DNA from: Candidatus Methylomirabilota bacterium
Lineage (GTDB): Bacteria; Methylomirabilota; Methylomirabilia; Methylomirabilales; Methylomirabilaceae
Reading direction: 5' to 3'
NCBI GenBank assembly: GCA_028869615.1
Contig: JAGWRQ010000081.1
Location: 1 to 8,455, forward strand
DNA: 8,455 nt
Made by a program: the position numbers and the translations under genes
The notes under the pieces: generated by a model
Database searches by the model: none
What the model was told of the DNA's origin: nothing
What the model saw: only the letters and a program-made list of their open reading frames with translations
Part shown: positions 5,654 through 8,455 of the stretch, in pieces
Position numbering within the stretch: position 1 is the stretch's first letter
Layout: each line of letters opens with the position of its first letter

Positions 5654-5977
5654 ATGAAAGGCGAAATGCTGGATGTGGTGCGTGGAAGCGGTCATGTATT
5701 CCGCGATTTAGGGCATAAGAATGCGGATGTGAAACAATTCAAGGCTATCCTGGCTGCCGAAATCATCAAAACGCTCGACAGGGAACGCCTGACCGTACGT
5801 GCCGCGCGAGATCGTACGGGCATTGCGGCAGCTGATTTCTCGCGCATCCGTAATGCGAACCTGGGGCGGTTCACCGTTGATCGCCTCATGTCGATTATCA
5901 ACCGACTCGGGTCACGCGTAGAAGTAAAAGTCCGGGTGCGGCGCGCTGAAATCGTCCAATCTGCCGCAACAGCGTAA
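5654..5977 (+). CDS. HigA2-like XRE-family HTH protein, solitary antitoxin type
   Basis: This 107-residue protein starts at the ATG at 5654, 8 nt after GGAG (5642-5645). Starts further upstream would lie in the promoter region. Residues 9-21 (VRGSGHVFRDLGH) are the N-terminal signature of antitoxins paired with Gp49/HigB-type toxins. The helix-turn-helix spans about 43-75 (ERLTVRAARDRTGIAAADFSRI) and is followed by RFTVDRLMSIINRLG and a basic C-terminus. Relatives bind the promoter of a toxin-antitoxin operon and neutralise a RelE-like toxin. No toxin frame exists in the 170 bp upstream, and the next gene is on the other strand, so this copy is alone. It may be an orphan antitoxin or an autonomous repressor, and could also affect the divergent beta-helix gene. 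Confidence 0.82.
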   Translation: MKGEMLDVVRGSGHVFRDLGHKNADVKQFKAILAAEIIKTLDRERLTVRAARDRTGIAAADFSRIRNANLGRFTVDRLMSIINRLGSRVEVKVRVRRAEIVQSAATA

Positions 5978-6004
5978 AGGCAGGGCTTACCGCAAGATTC
6001 CAAA

Positions 6005-6018
6005 TCTACGTCGGTAGA
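6005..6018. terminator. Small hairpin between convergent genes
   Basis: TCTAC (6005-6009) pairs with GTAGA (6014-6018) around GTCG in the 44-bp gap between the HTH gene and the convergent DUF72 gene. The stem is short and no T-tract follows, so a termination role is weakly supported. Confidence 0.22.
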
Positions 6019-6021
6019 GAT

Positions 6022-6933
6022 TCAGGCTTGGATCGCCTTGACGGCGTCGGTGATCGCGGGATACGTTTTGACGAACTCCGGCAGCACCCTCGCTGTGGGC
6101 GGTAGTCCGATCTGACGCGCCATCATCAAGGCGTTCGCCGGGGCCTGGCCGCGCACGTGGTTGTTGAAGAAGATCAATACCTTGCTCGCTCCGGCCGCTG
6201 CAATCTCCCGAACCTTCTCCGCGAACGGTTTCAGTTCCGCTTCTGAGTACAGGTAGTCATACCGCTCCTCTGCCGTCTCATGCTGTCTCCACTTCTCGCG
6301 GTTCCTGCCGTGGAAGCGCAGGTACAGTAGCCTCTGCGCCTCCAGTTCCTGCGTAATCGTATCCTTCAACTGCGGCATGTCGATGTAGGCCCAGCCTGCA
6401 TCGAACGCAGCCAGCAGCGCCCTGGTCTCCTCGCAATGCTCACCCCACGAGGCGTGCCGTAGCTCAACCGCCACGGGGTAGTCCTGAAACTGCCGCAGGA
6501 GGATGGAAAGCGTGTCCTGGTGCTGAGGCGTGCTCGCAAACCACTCGGAGAACTGGATCAGCAGGCACGCGAGCTTGCATTCCTCGGCAATCGGGTTGAT
6601 GCCTCGCTTGAAGTCATCGTAGTCCGCTTGCGTCACCTCCGGCTCCGCGCCCGTCGCCTTCTGGAACATCCCCGGATGTGTGAACTTCTGCCAGACCTTG
6701 ATCGCGAACTCAAAATCCTTGGGCGTGATCGTGGCCCACGCCCTCGCCGTCTCGGGATCGAGCAACCGATAGAAGGTAGAGTTAACCTCCACGGCATTAA
6801 AGACCCGGCTGTACAGCTCCAACTCGTTCTTGGGCTTTGCGGGATAGAAGATCCCGTTCCAACTCCCCTGCCCCCTTGGATACGACCAGCCCGATGTGCC
6901 GATCCAGACGCGCTTTTCAAGAGCCTCATTCAT
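6022..6933 (-). CDS. DUF72 (YecE-like) family protein
   Basis: This 303-residue protein belongs to the DUF72 family, which has a TIM-barrel fold and no firmly established activity; related proteins are widespread in bacteria and archaea. Signature segments in order: WIGTSGWSYP (10-19), VEVNSTFYR (48-56), FEFAIKVWQKFTH (74-86), VAVELRHASW (154-163), AYIDMP (182-187), LYLRFHGRN (203-211) and IFFNNHVRGQAPANA (254-268). Length is normal for the family. The start is uncertain: the ATG at 6933 has GGTGG 9 nt upstream and is preferred. The ATG at 6942 directly abuts that GGTGG and a TTG at 6957 has little support. It is convergent with the HTH gene and divergent from higBA, with no clear promoter seen upstream. 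Confidence 0.92.
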   Translation of the reverse strand: MNEALEKRVWIGTSGWSYPRGQGSWNGIFYPAKPKNELELYSRVFNAVEVNSTFYRLLDPETARAWATITPKDFEFAIKVWQKFTHPGMFQKATGAEPEVTQADYDDFKRGINPIAEECKLACLLIQFSEWFASTPQHQDTLSILLRQFQDYPVAVELRHASWGEHCEETRALLAAFDAGWAYIDMPQLKDTITQELEAQRLLYLRFHGRNREKWRQHETAEERYDYLYSEAELKPFAEKVREIAAAGASKVLIFFNNHVRGQAPANALMMARQIGLPPTARVLPEFVKTYPAITDAVKAIQA

Positions 6934-6993
6934 CACTGTCATCCACCGGTACACCAACCTATGCTGACATCGCCTAATGATCTCCCCCGGGCG

Positions 6994-7030
6994 GTCATTG
7001 CGAGGGAGCGGAGCGACCGTGGCAATCTCA
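6994..7030. repeat. REP-like palindromic element (GTCATTGCGAGG type)
   Basis: GTCATTGCGAGGGAGCGGAG at 6994-7013 continues to GGCAATCTCA (7021-7030). ATTGC (6997-7001) and GCAAT (7022-7026) are inverted ends around a purine-rich centre. Elements of this form, with cattgcgag...gcaatctc ends, recur as dispersed intergenic repeats in several bacterial genomes, as I recall them. Only one copy is in this window, lying between the divergent DUF72 and higB genes. Confidence 0.6.
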
Positions 7031-7103
7031 CAGTATCTGCAGTCACGGACTTGGACCGGTAAGAACAGCGAGCCCGGTCCACTGCAGCCCCTCTGCTCGC
7101 TAC

Positions 7104-7132
7104 TTGCAACCCGAGACGTTACGTGTTACACT
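7104..7132 (+). promoter_or_regulatory. higBA promoter placed for a leaderless transcript
   Basis: TTGCAA (7104-7109) and TACACT (7127-7132) are 17 bp apart, each matching 4/6 and both keeping the most conserved bases. Six bases separate the -10 box from the GTG start of higB, so the expected +1 coincides with the start codon. Direct repeats GTTAC (7118-7122 and 7125-7129) overlap the spacer and -10 box and could be HigA contact sites. Confidence 0.55.
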
Positions 7133-7138
7133 TCTCCC

Positions 7139-7420
7139 GTGGCAATCCTGAAGTTCAGGCACAAGGGCTTGGAGCGCTTCTTTCTCCGTGGAGCAACCAT
7201 GGGCATCCAAGCGAAGCATGCCCGAAGACTACGCCTGATCCTCGGTCGATTGAACGTCGCGAGGGAGCCCCACGACATGGGGCTGCCGGGCCTGGACCTC
7301 CACCTGCTGAAGGGCGAGCGAAAAGGAACATGGGCTGTGAGCGTAAGCGGGAACTGGCGTATCACGTTCGCGTTCTCAGGCCCAGATGTTGTCAATGTTG
7401 ATTATGAGGATTATCACTGA
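7139..7420 (+). CDS. higB: HigB-type toxin, RelE superfamily mRNA interferase
   Basis: The 93-residue protein is a host-inhibition (HigB/killer-protein) toxin, a ribosome-dependent mRNA-cleaving enzyme kept inactive by HigA. Family pattern is complete: an opening FRHKGLERFF (6-15), GIQAKHARRLRLIL (22-35), DMGLPGLDLHLLKGERKGTW (46-65), GNWRITFAF (71-79) and the terminal DYEDYH (88-93). The GTG at 7139 is chosen because the protein then begins as relatives do (AILKFRHKGL); the ATG at 7199 would remove the first strand and helix. No Shine-Dalgarno site precedes the GTG, in keeping with a leaderless mRNA. The stop codon is 9 bp before higA, giving the toxin-first order typical of higBA. Full length and intact motifs argue for an active toxin. 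Confidence 0.92.
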   Translation: MAILKFRHKGLERFFLRGATMGIQAKHARRLRLILGRLNVAREPHDMGLPGLDLHLLKGERKGTWAVSVSGNWRITFAFSGPDVVNVDYEDYH

Positions 7421-7429
7421 GGTGCCCCT

Positions 7430-7717
7430 ATGAAGATGCACAATCCGCCTCATCCCGGTGAGGTACTCCGCGAACTCTGCTTTCGGCCTCTCGGTTTAAC
7501 CGTGACCGAGGCGGCCAACGCGCTCGGAGTCAGCCGCAAGACGTTATCGAGTATCCTGAACCACCGCGCTGGCATTAGCCCAGAGATGGCGGTCCGTCTG
7601 TCGATCGCCTTCGGCACCACTGCGGAGAGCTGGCTCAGCCAGCAGCTCCAGTTCGATCTGGCGAAGGCAGAAGCCAAGCGCCGATCGCTTCGCGTCAAAA
7701 AGCTCGCGGCTGCTTGA
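7430..7717 (+). CDS. higA: HigA-type antitoxin, XRE-family HTH
   Basis: This 95-residue antitoxin and autorepressor pairs with the preceding HigB. Motifs of the family are intact: [17 protein letters not shown] (8-24), the helix-turn-helix [20 protein letters not shown] (25-44), [20 protein letters not shown] (49-68) and QQLQFDL (71-77), followed by a Lys/Arg-rich end. GAGGTG (7419-7424), which overlaps the higB stop, lies about 6 nt from the ATG, so translation is probably coupled. It would neutralise HigB and repress the promoter at 7104-7132. It is a different branch from the HigA2-like protein at 5654, and cross-talk is not expected from sequence. Confidence 0.95.
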   Translation: MKMHNPPHPGEVLRELCFRPLGLTVTEAANALGVSRKTLSSILNHRAGISPEMAVRLSIAFGTTAESWLSQQLQFDLAKAEAKRRSLRVKKLAAA

Positions 7718-7768
7718 CCCCCCTTTCCGGCTAGCGAGTTCACCGGCCCGGCGACGAAGGCGGGGTCA
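7715..7768 (+). terminator. Long hairpin beginning at the higA stop codon
   Basis: TGACCCCCCTT (7715-7725) pairs with AAGGCGGGGTCA (7757-7768) over 11 bp with one bulged C (7761). Nested CCGG/CCGG (7727-7730, 7743-7746) can form inside. The left arm includes the higA TGA itself. No T-tract follows, so it may be a processing or stabilising structure, or a REP-type repeat, rather than a classical intrinsic terminator. Confidence 0.4.
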
Positions 7769-7810
7769 CGTGCTAACCATACAACCACCGAAAAATGCGG
7801 CCAGTCCCAG

Positions 7811-7825
7811 CGCGGTGTAACCGCG
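7811..7825. terminator. Perfect short hairpin between convergent higA and NERD genes
   Basis: CGCGGT (7811-7816) and ACCGCG (7820-7825) form a perfect 6-bp stem with loop GTA. It lies 30 bp past the stop of the minus-strand NERD gene. The nearest T-run on the minus strand (7797-7793) is 13 bases further on, too far for a standard intrinsic terminator. Confidence 0.3.
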
Positions 7826-7854
7826 TCCAGTACAACGAGGGGTTGGGCCGAGTT

Positions 7855-8455
7855 CTAAGCGTATGCACGTATGTATCGTGTGAGATGAAACGCTGCGAGA
7901 TGAAGATCGCTGTCTGCAATGACAACGGGCTCATTCTGAACGAAAGTCGGTAATGCTTTAGGATTGAGGACCCATACCTGCGCACCCTTTGGCATAGGCT
8001 CGACATACCATCCCGGAAAAACAACTACAGGCCGAACCGGAAACCGTTTACCGGTGCTGGCAAGAAGCGTCTGCTCGAGCCATTTGGCGAGAGCAGTGGC
8101 TTGGGCAATCGGATCTCGATTTGGCTCGATTCCATCCACCAAAACCTTGTGCCCATCGAAAGCAATCGTAGGATTCCCACGAACCGATTTTGACAGCGTT
8201 TTGGTCTCAATTAGGAACACGCCATGCTGCGATAGAACAACGTGGTCGATGTTGAAACTGTCACCGACTAAGTCGTGGAGGACAGTATCACCATGCTGCT
8301 TGAGGGCCTCCAGATTTTCCGCCACGATCTTTTCGCCATCTCGGCCAAGCTTTAGCTGAGCCAGTTTCTGCCGGGCCTTCCACCATCGGAGGGTTGCATA
8401 GCTAACTGCAACAAGGGCCATCAACGTTAACGGCCAGGGATTCGGTGGTGCTTTT
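7855..8455 (-). CDS. Membrane-anchored NERD-domain protein, 5' end beyond the window
   Basis: The frame stays open to the right edge with no stop, so the true start probably lies outside. An internal ATG at 8421 would cut into the first helix. Visible N-terminal residues include NPWPLTLMALVAVSYATLRW, a likely membrane span, then a basic linker. The NERD (nuclease-related) domain follows, numbered from the 8421 ATG: GRDGEKIVAENL (26-37), NIDHVVLS with D59 (57-64), and IETK with E72 and K74 (71-74). These give a GE...D...ExK pattern consistent with the PD-(D/E)XK nuclease fold. The helical QATALAKWLEQTL (107-119) and PVVVFPGWYVE strands match the rest of the family. NERD proteins are thought to process DNA, but their cellular role is poorly known; some are found near defence genes. 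The key residues look intact. Confidence 0.85.
   Translation of the reverse strand, partial: KAPPNPWPLTLMALVAVSYATLRWWKARQKLAQLKLGRDGEKIVAENLEALKQHGDTVLHDLVGDSFNIDHVVLSQHGVFLIETKTLSKSVRGNPTIAFDGHKVLVDGIEPNRDPIAQATALAKWLEQTLLASTGKRFPVRPVVVFPGWYVEPMPKGAQVWVLNPKALPTFVQNEPVVIADSDLHLAAFHLTRYIRAYA

Noticed and set aside
6520..7062. Plus-strand 180-codon frame opposite the DUF72 gene
   Set aside because: Mostly antisense to conserved DUF72 motifs and running into the REP-like element; no family likeness.
7450..7788. Minus-strand frame ending in PRWDWPHF...-like sequence past higA
   Set aside because: Antisense to higA for most of its length; the readable part comes from the hairpin region and has no start or SD of its own.
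1..8455. CRISPR arrays, tRNA or rRNA genes, and insertion sequences
   Set aside because: No regularly spaced repeats, no cloverleaf or rRNA-like segments, and no transposase frame or IS-type terminal repeats were seen.

Overview
The window reads as chromosomal DNA of a GC-rich, free-living Gram-negative-type bacterium. Shine-Dalgarno sites are mostly strong GGAGG. Two sigma-70-like promoters are close to consensus, and a sigma-54-like -24/-12 site is present. The single-chain aconitase of about 640 residues and a REP-like element with the ATTGCGAGG...GCAAT pattern would fit groups such as NC10/Methylomirabilota or deltaproteobacteria. That placement is inference and is not tested here.

Left part (1-1320): no confident gene in 1-351. 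Two small secreted proteins follow on the minus strand: a Tyr/Pro-rich one (650-952), then a Lys/Arg-tailed one (352-582). A sigma-54-type promoter lies upstream of the pair (1058-1073). Divergent from them is the aconitase gene (1325-3253), behind its own sigma-70-like promoter. It is followed by a 29-residue single-span membrane peptide (3263-3352) and a textbook intrinsic terminator (3411-3442).

Middle (3444-5977): a near-consensus promoter drives a 105-residue ABM-type (dimeric alpha/beta-barrel) protein. Next comes a 75-bp imperfect palindrome with attC-like ends. A minus-strand gene then encodes a secreted right-handed beta-helix protein. Its best promoter candidate carries a run of nine G inside the 17-bp -35/-10 spacer, the arrangement used for phase-variable promoters elsewhere. 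Divergent from it is a solitary HigA2-like HTH antitoxin-type regulator with two overlapping perfect palindromes on its own promoter.

Right part (6022-8455): a DUF72/YecE-like protein on the minus strand, a REP-like element, then a complete higB-higA type II toxin-antitoxin operon. The higB promoter is placed so that transcription would begin at the GTG start codon, which predicts a leaderless mRNA. Last is a membrane-anchored NERD-domain (nuclease-related) protein, open at the right window edge. The stretch from about 5600 to the end (orphan antitoxin, REP element, HigBA, NERD protein) looks like accessory or defence-flavoured DNA next to housekeeping metabolism. No known multi-gene defence system is complete here apart from HigBA. 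The observations most worth testing are the poly-G promoter, the leaderless higB, the sigma-54 control of the secreted pair and the unannotated 29-residue membrane peptide.
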